Counted from the stretch's first letter, positions 50,421-60,800 are shown. The stretch is DNA of 64,000 nucleotides from Microbacterium foliorum (GCF_003367705.1 NZ_CP031425.1:124001-188000); one strand, 5' to 3'. A program made the numbers and translations. The notes: a model not told the origin generated them from the sequence alone.

Positions 50421-51014
50421 ATGGCACGACGGGGGCAGTACGCGAAGGGGGCGGCGAAGCGCGCCGAGATCCTCGCCGTCGCGCTCGATGTGGTCGCCGA
50501 ACTGGGCACCCGCAAGGCGTCGAATCGGGAGATCGCCGCTCGCGTCGGACTCACCCAGCCGGGACTCATGCACTACTTCAGCACCCGCGAAGAGCTCTTC
50601 CTCGAGGTCCTCCGTGCGCGCGACGAGCGCGACCACGAGCGGTTTCATTCGCCCCAGCGGGGGTTCCAGAGCTTCCTGGATGTCATCGCGCACAACGCCA
50701 GCGTGCCCGGACTCGTCCGTCTGTACGTGGAGTACTCGGCTGAGGCGACTCTCGAGGGGCATCCCGCCCGGGCGTTCTTCGAGGAGCGCTTCGTGTGGGT
50801 GCGCGCGCTGATGACCGAGGCCGTGCGGCACGATCAGGCCGTCGAGCTGATGGGGCCGGACGTCGACATCCCCTATGTCGTGGACCTGGTCATCGCGGCT
50901 GCCGACGGGCTGCAGGTGCAGTGGCTGCTGGATCCCTCGATCGACATGGCCGACCGGCTCGCGCGCCTCTGGCAGGGCGTCCGCGAGACGTCGTGGCCGG
51001 CCGTCGCCACCTGA
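50421..51014 (+). CDS. TetR family regulator
   Basis: 197 residues. HTH: AKRAEILAVALDVVAELGT, NREIAARVGLTQPGLMHYFSTREELFLEVL. C-terminal helical ligand domain of standard length. The ATG is 6 nt after TAGACT (50409-50414): probably leaderless. Its position behind the MFS/GH3 pair makes it a candidate regulator of those genes, but no copy of their palindromes lies at its own promoter. Confidence 0.87.
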   Translation: MARRGQYAKGAAKRAEILAVALDVVAELGTRKASNREIAARVGLTQPGLMHYFSTREELFLEVLRARDERDHERFHSPQRGFQSFLDVIAHNASVPGLVRLYVEYSAEATLEGHPARAFFEERFVWVRALMTEAVRHDQAVELMGPDVDIPYVVDLVIAAADGLQVQWLLDPSIDMADRLARLWQGVRETSWPAVAT

Positions 51015-51094
51015 TCCGCAGCCTCTGTCGGTCGATGCCGTGCACCCCGCGGCCACGTTCGGCGTGCCTTCTCGATCTCCTAGATCGCATTTTC

Positions 51095-51119
51095 CGTAAT
51101 TACGAACTATTGATATGTT
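51095..51119 (+). promoter_or_regulatory. promoter with palindrome, winged-helix regulator
   Basis: Perfect palindrome CGTAATTACG (51095-51104) is followed by -10 TATGTT (51114-51119), which lies 6 nt before the ATG. The A/T-rich patch stands out here; autoregulation is a reasonable guess. Confidence 0.55.
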
Positions 51120-51125
51120 CGAGTC

Positions 51126-51719
51126 ATGGAATCCGAGAACGAGCGCGCGATCGAACGCCGCCTGGCCGACCTCGAGCACGAGGTCGCACGGCTCTCCGCC
51201 CTCGCAGAGGGGCGTATCGACATCGTGTCTTCGGATGTTCCGGGCTCCTCAGAGCCGGCGGCTGCTCCCGATGCCCCGGACGCCGATGCGGCGCCGGATG
51301 CCGCTGATGCGCCCGCCGGCACGGATGACCCGCTGTGGTTCGTGAACGAGCTCAGCCGACGCGTGCCGGGCGCGGTCATGATGGCCGGCGCGCTCGACAC
51401 CGTGTCCGGGCCGGTCCGCTGGCAGTACGGCCTCATGGCCGACGGCCTGCTCTCGCAGGACTGGAGCGACCTCGCGCGCCCTCTCGAGGCGCTCGGCCAT
51501 CCCGCTCGCATCGAGCTCGTCCGCCAGGTGCTGCGCGGAGCGCACACGACGGCCGAGCTGCTGCAGCTCGAGCATCTCGCCTCGTCCGGCCAGCTCTACC
51601 ACCACCTGCGCCAGCTCGTCACGGCGGGGTGGCTCGTCTCGCCTCGCCGCGGGTACTACGAGGTTCCTGTCGCGCGCGTCGTCCCCCTTCTCGTCCTGAC
51701 CATGATCGCTTCGAGCTGA
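51126..51719 (+). CDS. ArsR-like winged-helix regulator
   Basis: 197 residues. Acidic, Ala/Asp/Pro-rich segment at about 40-70, then a central linker, and a C-terminal winged helix (ALGHPARIELVRQVLRGAHT, LLQLEHLASSGQLYHHLRQL, wing LVSPRRGYYEVPV). No metal-binding cysteines. The N-terminal DNA-remote part may sense a ligand. It is 10 bp from the beta-lactamase-type gene, so the pair is an operon. Confidence 0.8.
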   Translation: MESENERAIERRLADLEHEVARLSALAEGRIDIVSSDVPGSSEPAAAPDAPDADAAPDAADAPAGTDDPLWFVNELSRRVPGAVMMAGALDTVSGPVRWQYGLMADGLLSQDWSDLARPLEALGHPARIELVRQVLRGAHTTAELLQLEHLASSGQLYHHLRQLVTAGWLVSPRRGYYEVPVARVVPLLVLTMIASS

Positions 51720-51729
51720 GGAGCCCCCC

Positions 51730-53271
51730 GTGACCACCCCCTCGACATCCCCGACATCCCTCGACCCCGAAGTCCGCCCGAACGGATCCGAGGCGCCGCG
51801 TCGCCGCCCGACGCGCACGATCCTCGCCGTCATCGGCGCCGCCGCTGTCGTGGGCATCGCGCTCGGCGCAGCGATCGGTCCGCAGCACCAGACCGTGAGC
51901 GCCTCGACGGCGGGCGATGCGGGTCTCGCCGACCGCATCCGCTCTCTTCCGGGCAGCCTCGACAGCTTCCGCTCTCTCTCGGTGGCCGAGATCGGTCCCG
52001 ACGGAGCGGTGTTCGCGGGGCTCGGCGACGCCGACCCCGGCGCTCCGGGCGCGCCGACCGCCGACACGGTCTTCGAGCTCGGATCCATCACCAAGACCTT
52101 CACCGGAGCGCTGTTCGCCGAGGCGATCGAACGCGGCGAGGTGAGCGCCGACGACGCCCTCGCCGAGCACCTGCCCGAACTCGAGGGCACGCCCGCCGGC
52201 GACGTGACGCTCGCCTCGCTCTCGCAGCACACGTCGGGCCTGCCCGGCCTCGGGGCCACGGCCGCCGACGCGGCGGTCACCGGTGTGCTCCTCAACGAGA
52301 ACCCCTACGCCACCACGACGACCGAGCAGCTGATCGCGGATGCCGCGGTGGCACCCGTCGACCCGGATCAGGGATCCCTCTACTCGAACTTCGCCGTCTC
52401 GCTGCTCGGCACCGCGCTCGTCGAGGCAGCGGATGCCGGAGACTACGCGACCCTGCTCGAGGAGCGCATCACCGGCCCGCTCGGGATGGACGACACGGTC
52501 GTCGCGGCGACGGCCGACGAGGTTCCGGCCGATGCCGTGCCCGGATTCCTCATCAACGGCGTCCGTGCGCCCCGCTGGTCGGGTGAGGGGTACCTGCCGG
52601 CCGGCTCGTCGACCTTCACGACCGCCGCAGACCTCGCGCTCTGGGCGCAGGCCAACCTCGACGGCACAGCACCGGGGGCCGCGGCGCTCGAACCCACCGC
52701 GCCGATGGGCGAAGGCACCGAGATCGGCTGGGGCTGGATCACCTCGCCGTCCTTCTCGGGCGAAGGCCTGCAGACGTGGCACAACGGCGGCACCGCGGGC
52801 TTCCGCACGATGCTCACCCTCGATCGGGAGGCCGGAACGGCGTTCCTCGCCCTGTCGAACACCGCGGCCCCGGCCGACTACATCGCGATGTCATACGCCT
52901 CGGGCGCCCCGATCCCCGCGGTCGACGCTCCGACGGCGACCGTCGCGTGGGGTGTCTTCGGACTCGCGCTGCTGCTCGGCCTGATCGTCCTGCTGCGTTC
53001 GTTCCGGGTGAAGGCGCTGCTCCCGTCGGTCAGCGATCTGATCTGGGCGACGTTCGGACTGCTGCTGCTCTGGCACAGCGGGCCCTGGTTCGCGGTCGGC
53101 GGATGGCTGTGGGGACTCGCCCTCGCTCCCGCGCTCGCCGCGATCGGCGTGCTCGTTCTTCGCGCGTCGCGGACGCCGCTGCCGTTCCTGCCTCGTCGCC
53201 GCGCCTGGCTCTGGTGGCCGGTCGCCGTGATCGGTGCGGCGCTCGCGGTCGGCGTCACGTTCCTCTGGTGA
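51730..53271 (+). CDS. beta-lactamase-fold serine hydrolase with C-terminal membrane domain
   Basis: 513 residues. N-terminal membrane anchor (RTILAVIGAAAVVGIALGAAI), then a class C beta-lactamase/esterase fold: Ser119-x-x-Lys122 in GSITKTF, Tyr-Ser-Asn in SLYSNFAVSLLG, and HNGG in TWHNGGTAGF as the third motif. The last 120 residues hold about four transmembrane helices, an arrangement of D-alanyl-D-alanine-peptidase-like or esterase proteins anchored in the membrane. GTG start after TGAGGAGCCCCCC. Role in cell envelope is inferred; antibiotic hydrolysis is not shown. Confidence 0.83.
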   Translation: MTTPSTSPTSLDPEVRPNGSEAPRRRPTRTILAVIGAAAVVGIALGAAIGPQHQTVSASTAGDAGLADRIRSLPGSLDSFRSLSVAEIGPDGAVFAGLGDADPGAPGAPTADTVFELGSITKTFTGALFAEAIERGEVSADDALAEHLPELEGTPAGDVTLASLSQHTSGLPGLGATAADAAVTGVLLNENPYATTTTEQLIADAAVAPVDPDQGSLYSNFAVSLLGTALVEAADAGDYATLLEERITGPLGMDDTVVAATADEVPADAVPGFLINGVRAPRWSGEGYLPAGSSTFTTAADLALWAQANLDGTAPGAAALEPTAPMGEGTEIGWGWITSPSFSGEGLQTWHNGGTAGFRTMLTLDREAGTAFLALSNTAAPADYIAMSYASGAPIPAVDAPTATVAWGVFGLALLLGLIVLLRSFRVKALLPSVSDLIWATFGLLLLWHSGPWFAVGGWLWGLALAPALAAIGVLVLRASRTPLPFLPRRRAWLWWPVAVIGAALAVGVTFLW

Positions 53272-53460
53272 GGTGAGGTGAGGTGAGGCTCGGGGCTCGG
53301 GGCTCGGGGCTCGGGGCTCGGGGCTTGGGGCCGGGGCGGGGTCGGGGCTCGGGGCTCGGGTCGGAGCTCGGGGTCGGAGCTCGGGGTCGGGGCTCGGGGC
53401 CGGGTCGGGGTCGGGGCTTGGGGCCGGGGCGGGGCCGGGTCGGGGTTGGGCTGCTGCGGC
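53272..53460. repeat. G-rich low-complexity tract
   Basis: Starts with repeats of GAGGT after the stop codon and continues as degenerate GGGGCTCGGGGTCGG units, with long runs of four or more Gs on the + strand. It could form G-quadruplexes. Frames run open on both strands because of the repetition; I see no gene. 53461-53603 also shows nothing. Confidence 0.7.
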
Positions 53461-53603
53461 GCCGGGCACGGCTTCGGATCCGGCATCCGACTCGCCGTGT
53501 CGCGGAGGAAGACCCCCGGTGTGTCGGCATCGGTCTCCGAAGTTGTGCTCGGTATCTCGGGCTCGTGAGGTCAGGCGGGCCGTCGGTCAGGCGGGCCGGT
53601 CGG

Positions 53604-53954
53604 TCAGAGGCCGAGCTTCTCGGCACAGGCGACGCAGTGGGTGGCGAACGGGCGCACCTCGAGGCGACCTGCCGGAATCGGTCGGCCGCAGTGCGCGCAG
53701 GCGCCGTAAGTGCCGGCGTCCAGGCGGGCGATCGCGTCGTCGACTTGGCGGAGTTCGGATGCCGCGGCCTCGGCCAGCCCGGTCAGTCGTGACCACTCCG
53801 ACGAGAGCGTGACGCCCTCGGGGTCGTGCTCGTCGTCGTCGTTCGAGCCCTCGCGGTCGTGCATCAGCTCGGCGAGAGTCGCCGCCGTCGCTGCGACCCG
53901 AGCCGCGGACTCGGCGCGCAGCGCAGTGAGGCGAGAGCGGGCATCCGACGTCAT
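53604..53954 (-). CDS. TraR/DksA-type zinc finger protein
   Basis: 116 residues. Coiled N-terminal half (LRAESAARVAATAATLAELM) and a C-terminal C4 zinc finger CAHCGRPIP...CVACAEKLGL preceded by the family phrase ARLDAGTYGAC. DksA-type proteins bind RNA polymerase in the secondary channel; short actinobacterial forms are less understood. The ATG at 53954 lies 6 nt after TAGAGT (53961-53966, minus strand), preferred over the GTG two codons upstream. Confidence 0.85.
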   Translation of the reverse strand: MTSDARSRLTALRAESAARVAATAATLAELMHDREGSNDDDEHDPEGVTLSSEWSRLTGLAEAAASELRQVDDAIARLDAGTYGACAHCGRPIPAGRLEVRPFATHCVACAEKLGL

Positions 53955-54103
53955 CCGCACACTCTAAGCCGCCCCTCTGACATCCGCTCTCCGCGTGCCG
54001 ATACCCTCTGGCGCCCGCCGCTGCTGAACGCGCGACCAGGTGGCGTCCTCCGCGTCAGGAGGCAGCTCCGTGTCGGGCGGAGTCCTCCCTGTCGGGCGGT
54101 GTC

Positions 54104-54508
54104 CTAGCTGTCAGAGGTCCGCCGGTCGGGGAGTTCTCCGCCCGTCGGCGAGACCACCTGAACCGTGTCGGTCCGCACGCCGGGGTGGTCGCGCTGCGTG
54201 TTGGGCGGAGTCCCCCGTGTCAGGTGGCGTCCTCCGCGTCAGGAGGCACCTCCGTGTCGGGCGGAGTTCTCTGCGTGGGGCGGTGGCCTAGCTGTCAGAG
54301 GTCCGCCGGTCGGGGAGTTCTCCGCCCGACGGCGAGACGACCTGAACCGTGTCGGTCCGCACGCCGGGGTGGTCGCACCTCCGTGTCGGGCGGAGTCCTC
54401 TGCGTGGGGCGGTGTCCTAGTTGTCAGAGGTCCGCCGGTCGGGGAGTTCTCCGCCCGACGGCGAGACCACCTGAACCGTGTCGGTCCGCACGCCGGGGTG
54501 GTCGCGCT
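54104..54508 (-). repeat. three copies of an MMPL gene 3' end
   Basis: 54417-54508 is the genuine end of the MMPL gene including its stop. Near-identical copies lie downstream at 54288-54376 and 54104-54195, each including the stop. Between them are further repeats with CCTCC-GCGTCA-GGAGG and CTCCG-TGTCGGG-CGGAG hairpins. The extra copies have no start and are not genes. The rest of 53967-54103 shows only the same hairpin units. Confidence 0.85.
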
Positions 54509-56975
54509 CGAGGGCGGCGCCCTCCATGTCGACGTTCGGGAGGATGCGGTCGAGCCACCGCGGCAGCCACCAGGCCGAGCGTCCGAGCAGATGCATGAGC
54601 GCCGGCATGAGCAGCATCCGCACGACGAAGGCGTCGAGCAGCACGCCGAAGGCGAGGCCGAAGCCGATCGAGCGGATGATGGTCGACTCCGAGAAGATGA
54701 AGCCGCCGAACACCGACACCATGATCAGCGCCGCCGCGATGACGACCGAACGGCCGGCGCGGAAGCCCTGCGCCACGGCATCGCGTGCCGAGGCGCCGTG
54801 CACGTACGCCTCGCGCATGCCGGACGCGAGGAACAGCTGATAGTCCATCGCCAGCCCGAAGAGGATGCCGACGAGGATCACCGGCAGGAAGCTCAGGATC
54901 GGCCCCGTGCTGTGCAGTCCGATGATGTCGGCACCCCAGCCGAACTGGAACACCGAGACGATCAGCCCGTACGTCGCGAAGAGCGAGAGCACGAAGCCTC
55001 CGGTCGCGATGATCGGCACCAGGAGCGAGCGGAACACGACGATCATGATGAGCAGCGAGAGCCCGACCACCACCACGAGGTACAGCGGCAGGACGCCGGC
55101 GAGCGACTCGGAGATGTCGATGTTGGTCGCCGCCTGACCTGCGACGCCCAGGGTGATGCCGCCGTCGAGCTGCGGCAGGGCGCGGATGTCCTGCACGAGC
55201 TTCTCGGTCGACGAGCTGTTCGGGCCTTCCGCGGGCAGCACCTGGAACGCGAGCAGCGTGTTGTCGTCGGAGGTCGCGATCGGCGCGACGGCGACGACGT
55301 CATCCTGATCGGCGATCTTCTGGGCGACTTCGACCTGCGTGGCGAGCAGGTCGTCGTCGCTCACCGCATCGTCGAGGGTCGCCGTGACGAGCAGCGGTCC
55401 GTTGGCTCCCTCGGCGAACTGCTCCTCGACGGCGTGGAAGGCGCGATAGCTGGTGGAGTCCGACGGCTCGCTGGCCCCGTCGGGGAGGCCGAGACGCATC
55501 GACATCGAGGGGATCGCGATGATGAGCAGCGCGACCACGCTGACGAGGACGGTGACGATGGCGCGCAGCGTCGACATCCGCTTCACCGGCCTGCCGGCGG
55601 CGTGCGGCTGGCCGATCGTGGCGCGGGCCTTCCCGCTCAGCAGGCGGGTGCCGACGAGTCCGAGGATCGCGGGTGCGAGGGTGATCGCCACGAGCACGGC
55701 CACCGCGACGCAGACCGCGCCGACCGTGCCCATGAGCCCGAGGAACGGCACGCCCGTCACGTTGAGGGCGAGCAGGGCGACGATGACCGTGGTACCGGCG
55801 AACACGACGGCGGTGCCCGAGGTGCCGGTGGCGAGGCCGATCGACTCCCGCACCGGCACGCCGTTGAGCAGCTGCTTGCGGTGTCGGTTCACGATGAAGA
55901 GCGAGTAGTCGATGCCGACGGCGAGGCCCAGCATCACGCCCAGCACGGGCGTCACGGATGCCATGTCGACGACGCCCGAGAAGGCGAGGGAGGCGGTCAC
56001 GCCGACCCCCACGCCGACGATGGCCGTGACGATGGGCAGCGCGGCGCCGATCAGCGTTCCCAGCATCACGATCAGCACGACCGCGGCGAAGGCGAGTCCG
56101 ACGGCCTCGCCGACCCCGAAGATCTCGGGCACGCCCTGCGCGATGTCGGTGCCGAAGTCGACCTCGACGCCGTCGATCGGCGCGGACTCGAAGTGATCGA
56201 TCGTGCCCTGCTTGATCTCCTCCGAGAGCTCGAGTCGCGGATCCTCGAACGACACGTTGACGATCGCGGTCGAGTCGTCGTCCGACACGACGCCGATGCC
56301 GTCGGAGAGGCCGAGCAGCGTCGTGCCGAGGTCGACCTTCTCGGCGTTCTCATCGAGGTCGGCGCGGGAGTCGTCGATGGTCTTCTGCTGAGCCTCCAGC
56401 TCGGTGAGCTGCCCGTTCAGTGCGGCGATCTGCGTATCGAGCGCTGCGAGCTGTGCGGCGGGGGCACCGCCGGCCTCAGCCTGCGCCCGGCCCGCAGTCA
56501 GCTGCTCCAGCCCTGACTCGAGCTGCGCGCGCCCCTCGTCGAGCTGCGTCTGTCCGGCATCCAGCTGCGCGCGTCCGCCTTCGATCTGATCGGTGCCGTC
56601 GGCGAGCTGCTGGGCCTGCTCGGCCCGCTGCTGCTGAGTCTCGAACGGGTCGACGACCGAGGCCACACCGTCGAGATCCTCAGCGCTCGACGCCAGCGCC
56701 GAGATCTCCTGCTTCTGCTCCTCGGTGAAGGCCGAACCGTCGGTGGTCCGGTAGACCACGGTTCCCGTGCCGCCTGCCGTGTCGGGCAGCTTCTTCGCCA
56801 GCTGATCGGTCACCGCGCCCGAGGCCGTGCCGGGGATGTCGAAGCTGTTGCTAAGCGTGCCGCCGAGGGTCAGGAACGCGCCGACCCCGAGGCCGAGGAT
56901 GAGGACCCACGTGACGATCACCGTCCATGCCTTGCGCGCAGCGAGGGAACCCAGACGGTAGAGCAGTGATGCCAA
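54417..56975 (-). CDS. MMPL/RND-type membrane exporter
   Basis: 852 residues in two similar halves, each with one helix, a large outer domain and five helices. Features: start MASLLYRLGSLAARKAWTVI; in the first outer domain a repetitive coiled region with a GQTQLDEGRAQLESGLEQL-like heptad pattern at about 130-220; GIDYSLFIVNRHRKQL in helix 4-5 (proton relay Asp-Tyr) and its counterpart AMDYQLFLASGMREAY in the second half. Exports lipids or hydrophobic compounds, as in mycobacterial MmpL proteins. TTG start after AAGGAGAT. Divergent from the TetR gene, which probably controls it. Confidence 0.88.
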   Translation of the reverse strand: MASLLYRLGSLAARKAWTVIVTWVLILGLGVGAFLTLGGTLSNSFDIPGTASGAVTDQLAKKLPDTAGGTGTVVYRTTDGSAFTEEQKQEISALASSAEDLDGVASVVDPFETQQQRAEQAQQLADGTDQIEGGRAQLDAGQTQLDEGRAQLESGLEQLTAGRAQAEAGGAPAAQLAALDTQIAALNGQLTELEAQQKTIDDSRADLDENAEKVDLGTTLLGLSDGIGVVSDDDSTAIVNVSFEDPRLELSEEIKQGTIDHFESAPIDGVEVDFGTDIAQGVPEIFGVGEAVGLAFAAVVLIVMLGTLIGAALPIVTAIVGVGVGVTASLAFSGVVDMASVTPVLGVMLGLAVGIDYSLFIVNRHRKQLLNGVPVRESIGLATGTSGTAVVFAGTTVIVALLALNVTGVPFLGLMGTVGAVCVAVAVLVAITLAPAILGLVGTRLLSGKARATIGQPHAAGRPVKRMSTLRAIVTVLVSVVALLIIAIPSMSMRLGLPDGASEPSDSTSYRAFHAVEEQFAEGANGPLLVTATLDDAVSDDDLLATQVEVAQKIADQDDVVAVAPIATSDDNTLLAFQVLPAEGPNSSSTEKLVQDIRALPQLDGGITLGVAGQAATNIDISESLAGVLPLYLVVVVGLSLLIMIVVFRSLLVPIIATGGFVLSLFATYGLIVSVFQFGWGADIIGLHSTGPILSFLPVILVGILFGLAMDYQLFLASGMREAYVHGASARDAVAQGFRAGRSVVIAAALIMVSVFGGFIFSESTIIRSIGFGLAFGVLLDAFVVRMLLMPALMHLLGRSAWWLPRWLDRILPNVDMEGAALERDHPGVRTDTVQVVSPSGGELPDRRTSDN

Positions 56976-57045
56976 GACGATCTCCTTCAGACATCCATGA
57001 TCATACGGTGCGTCTCGTCTAGTGTTCTGTGGTTATCCTGAACTT

Positions 57046-57618
57046 GTGGTGAACGATCATCGGAGCGGGCCCGTGCGCAGCACAGCGGCACGCGAGGCCA
57101 TCCTCGACGCCACGGCCCGGCTGTTCCACAATCAGGGCTACGACCGACTCACGATCGAGGGGATCGCGAAGGAGGCCGGCGTCGGCAAGCAGACCATCTA
57201 CCGGTGGTGGCCGTCGCGCGGCGCGCTGATCGGCGAGTGCCTCGCCGAGGGTCGGCTGATCCCCGTCGACTTCGACGTCCCCGACACGGGAGACCTCGTC
57301 GCCGACGTCGAGACCTGGCTGCGCAGCGTGCTGTCGATCCTCGAGGCGCCGGAGGGCGGGGTGCTGCTGCGATCGCTCGTCGCCGCGGCGACCGAGGACG
57401 CCGGTGTCGGAGCGCACCTCGGAGAGAGCCTCGGCGTCGAGAAGTACCTGAGCGAGCGCATCCGCGGCGGCATCCGCGATGGCCAGCTCGCCGCCGACGC
57501 CCCCGTCGAGCAGCTCGGACGAGCCATCCTCGGCGCGATCATCGTCGAATCGCTGGGGCGCGAACGCCACGACCCGGAGTCGATCGTGCAGCTGACCCGG
57601 TTCCTTTTCTCCCGCTAG
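57046..57618 (+). CDS. TetR family regulator of the MMPL exporter
   Basis: 190 residues. HTH: AREAILDATARLFHNQGYD, IEGIAKEAGVGKQTIYRWWPSRGALI; the C-terminal domain ends SIVQLTRFLF. The GTG at 57046 is 6 nt after TATCCT (57034-57039), a better start than one 8 codons upstream that would cover the promoter. The 70-bp divergent gap to the MMPL gene makes co-regulation likely, although I find no clear palindrome there. Confidence 0.83.
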   Translation: MVNDHRSGPVRSTAAREAILDATARLFHNQGYDRLTIEGIAKEAGVGKQTIYRWWPSRGALIGECLAEGRLIPVDFDVPDTGDLVADVETWLRSVLSILEAPEGGVLLRSLVAAATEDAGVGAHLGESLGVEKYLSERIRGGIRDGQLAADAPVEQLGRAILGAIIVESLGRERHDPESIVQLTRFLFSR

Positions 57619-57832
57619 GCCGTCGCCAAACACTGTGCCAACATGTCACGGATTGATGGTTGCTCACTATAGGTGAACCCCGATGCGGGGAATGCGGCCG
57701 GAGACGGTCAAGCGAAAGTCGTTCAATACCCACGCCGTTCGAAACTCGGAAACCAAGTAATCGCATTACCCCCCCCGCAATTGGGAAGCGAAACCAGCCC
57801 GGTTGAGTCCTGCGATGCCTGAAGGTCGATTG
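57619..57832. other. left edge of an A/T-richer island, no gene
   Basis: Base composition drops right after the TetR stop. Seen: a small hairpin CCCCG-ATG-CGGGG (57678-57690), GTAAT-CGC-ATTAC, and a run of Cs near 57770. No tRNA, att repeat or integrase is recognised. Confidence 0.5.
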
Positions 57833-60800
57833 CTATGACTCGTCACCTCGGCGCTGCCAGGCGGTATTTGTCGACCAGACACTCACCGATTGGGCATCGG
57901 CCGCGAGCTCGACAAGCTCGTCTCTGCACTCAATCGACCGTTGGTCTTCGTCGGAGAGCCAGCTGATCAGCCGCTCGAAGTAGTCCTGGTCGTCCAGGGA
58001 GCTAAAATCGCTACGAGATGGTTGCACGCCTTGAGCGATCATGTAGAGGGCAGCTTCACCCTTGGCGCGAGGGAGCGGTAGCTCCTCTTGAAGCTTGAGC
58101 CGAGCCTTCGAGAACCGGGAAGTCGGACCGAACATGCGGTATCTCCCGATGAAAAGAGCCTCGGCGTCGTCGGGGATCTCTTCGAAGGTAACAGTCTCGT
58201 CCACGCAATAGACGTTCTCGAAACTCTCTCTGCGTCCCAATCGTGACCGATCTACGACATGGAGCAAAGCGTTTGCGGCGGATACAAATGCATGGTCGTA
58301 GTTTTCGCGGATCCAGCGGTCTTTTGCAGTCCCAAAAGACACTAAAAGGCTTCGTCCATGCTCGAGTGATTTTACAGAACGGACCTCGAACTCGTTCCAA
58401 AGTAGTTCCTTGTAGGCGAAGAGCGATTCGCGTCCGCCAAGAAGCGGAAGTTGCGCGGCATCGGTCTCTGTAAGAAGGCCTCCTTCTTGCAGGATCGCCA
58501 TCATTCCCTTCGGTCGCGGAAGCCAATCCATGAAACGAGCGGCGTCATCGGCGGCGGGACCTATAAGAACGCTGAAACCTGTTTCCCCAAGAGCGCTTGA
58601 TGTGCGTCGTTCGAGCACAGAATCTACTTCGACGGGGTGCACTGCAAACTTGGCCAACACGCGATTCATAATGAGAGGCTTCGTGAGCGCCGATCCTCGA
58701 TCGCTAGCGACGGAGTAAGCGAAAAGAAATTGGGCCTCTTTCAACGCCAAGCGCATCGACGCTCGTCGAGTGATTTCTGGAATCTGGTCTTCGATGGAAA
58801 GCAACACGACGGAGTAGATGCTCTCAATAAGTGTGTCTAGGCCCTGACCGGCTTCGAGATCCGTGCGAGCAACGTTCGTGGTTGGTGCTGACAATCCACT
58901 AACGTCGACTAGTATCGCGGGCGAGTTGGACCACCCGGGGAGGTCGCTGGTTACGCGGATACCTTGAACGCAAACCCCAGCAAGTGGTATCGAAGCTTCC
59001 GTTCCGTCGCCGGATGTCGAGGCAGTGCGGCTCAACCGCATGTCTGCATCACCGATGCGCAACAACTCCCATTCCTTGTACACGTTGCTCCAGGTCTCAG
59101 CGACGGCCGCAACCGCACCACCGACAGTCTTCTCGGTGACTCTCCAGTCCTGCGAGGTGCCGACAGTCAACTCCAGTAGGCCTTCAAGGGCTTGCTTAGG
59201 GCTATCCCAACCGATCGCGACCGGAACCTCCCCTGCGACAGAGCACTCGACCGCGCACCTCGGCAGAATTATCCACCTTCGAAGTAGATCGATAATTGAG
59301 CCGTCGAAGAGAGAGCTCGGCCGGAGGCTGAGTTCGATCTCGGTGCCGCGGTCGCCGATGCGCTTCGCGACATCGCTTCGGTCGTCAAGGTCACGCATCA
59401 GGTAGCGACCGTGAACCGACTTGAGTACCAGTTCGCGTCCCGCAACTTCGTCACCGGAGAGGGTTGCGACCTTGACTTCATCAGCAATCATGAACGCGGA
59501 GAGCACGCCGATGCCGAACCTGGAGATAGATGCGAACTGCGGATGGAGTTCCTTGAAAGCCTCCGATTGATAGCTCGACGAGCCCACCTTCAGAAAATGC
59601 TCCTTAAGGACCTGCTCGGTCATTCCAGTGCCACGATCTCTGACTCTCAGAATGCGAGTGTCCGGTTCATACTCGATCATGACATCGGGAACGCTTTGGT
59701 CACTCGTGCCGTCCACGCTACGTTGCAGTCGGACAGCGTCGATAGAATTCTGCACGAGCTCACGAATCGCGACGCTCGCGTCGTTATATAAGGTGTGACC
59801 AGTCAGGAGATCGAGGACCTTCTGCTGATCGAAGGTGAACTTGAACTGATTCCTATTGAAGCCGATTGTCTCGATCTGTTCTCGCTCTATAAGCTGCCAG
59901 GGAAACATGTAGTGACTTGACCGGGGATCGTGAGCGTGAGCGGCAGAAACCCAGCGGCCGGAAAGCTTCAGCTGTTCATCGCAGTAGTCCAGATACTCCA
60001 TGAGAGAGAAGTACCCGTCGGGCTCATCGAAGCTGGCATGAATCTCAATCCTTGCGGGTCCTGCGGTGTCTGCGTAACGCGGTCTCACTGCCCTAACGGC
60101 CGCTTGCTTGCGCCATTCTCGCTGTCCCAGAGGATCCGTGGGACTCGCAAGTCTGAACTGAACCGTAGGCGTCCGGTCTCGAGTGACATGTACAAGATCC
60201 GCGGTCCGAAGAATTATCGCTGCGTACTGCAGATTGGCTTCATCGGATCGCTCGTTGCCATATGCTCGGCTGATTTTATATTTCTTGATGTCGTCCAGGT
60301 CGTCAAGATGGTGGCTGCGCGCTACGAGCGCAATATCGTTCTTGACGACTCCGTCGAGGGTCGAGAAGACATCGTTGACCAGTGCAACCGCCTCCGTTGC
60401 AATCCCAAATCGCTCATGATTCTTCCCGGTGATCCAGGATTCAATTCGTTCGGCGTGGTGAACTCTTACGAACTCTTCATAAATAAAATGCTCTTGGTCC
60501 GTCTCGTCGAGCGCGTTAAGGCGGTGACGAAAGTCCACTCCTCGCGAACTCTCATCACCGAGGATTCCGTCTCTGAAGATCGGGAAGGTGCTTTCCGATC
60601 TTCTGCGATACTCGTCCTTCGTTACCAGCATGCCTAAATCGTGAACGTAGACAGCTAGGGTGATCACAAGCGCATCGGCTACCGTGAGCTCGGCCCACGT
60701 CTCAGTCGGGATGATCCAGTCGATCGACTCCAGCAGGGCGTCGATGTGAGAAATGTCGTGCTGGGTGTATGTAGAGAACTCTGCCGTACGCCCAATATTG

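Noticed and set aside
53283..53486. Pro/Arg-rich or Gly-rich proteins from the G-rich tract
   Set aside because: Open frames on both strands are a product of the simple repeat; no start signal.
54104..54416. Short genes over the MMPL tail copies and long forward frames across 54165-56516
   Set aside because: They are repeats or antisense shadows of the MMPL gene; no ribosome binding site or domain.
57737..57745. GTTCGAAAC resembling a tRNA T-loop near the island edge
   Set aside because: No acceptor stem, D-arm or anticodon arm can be built around it.
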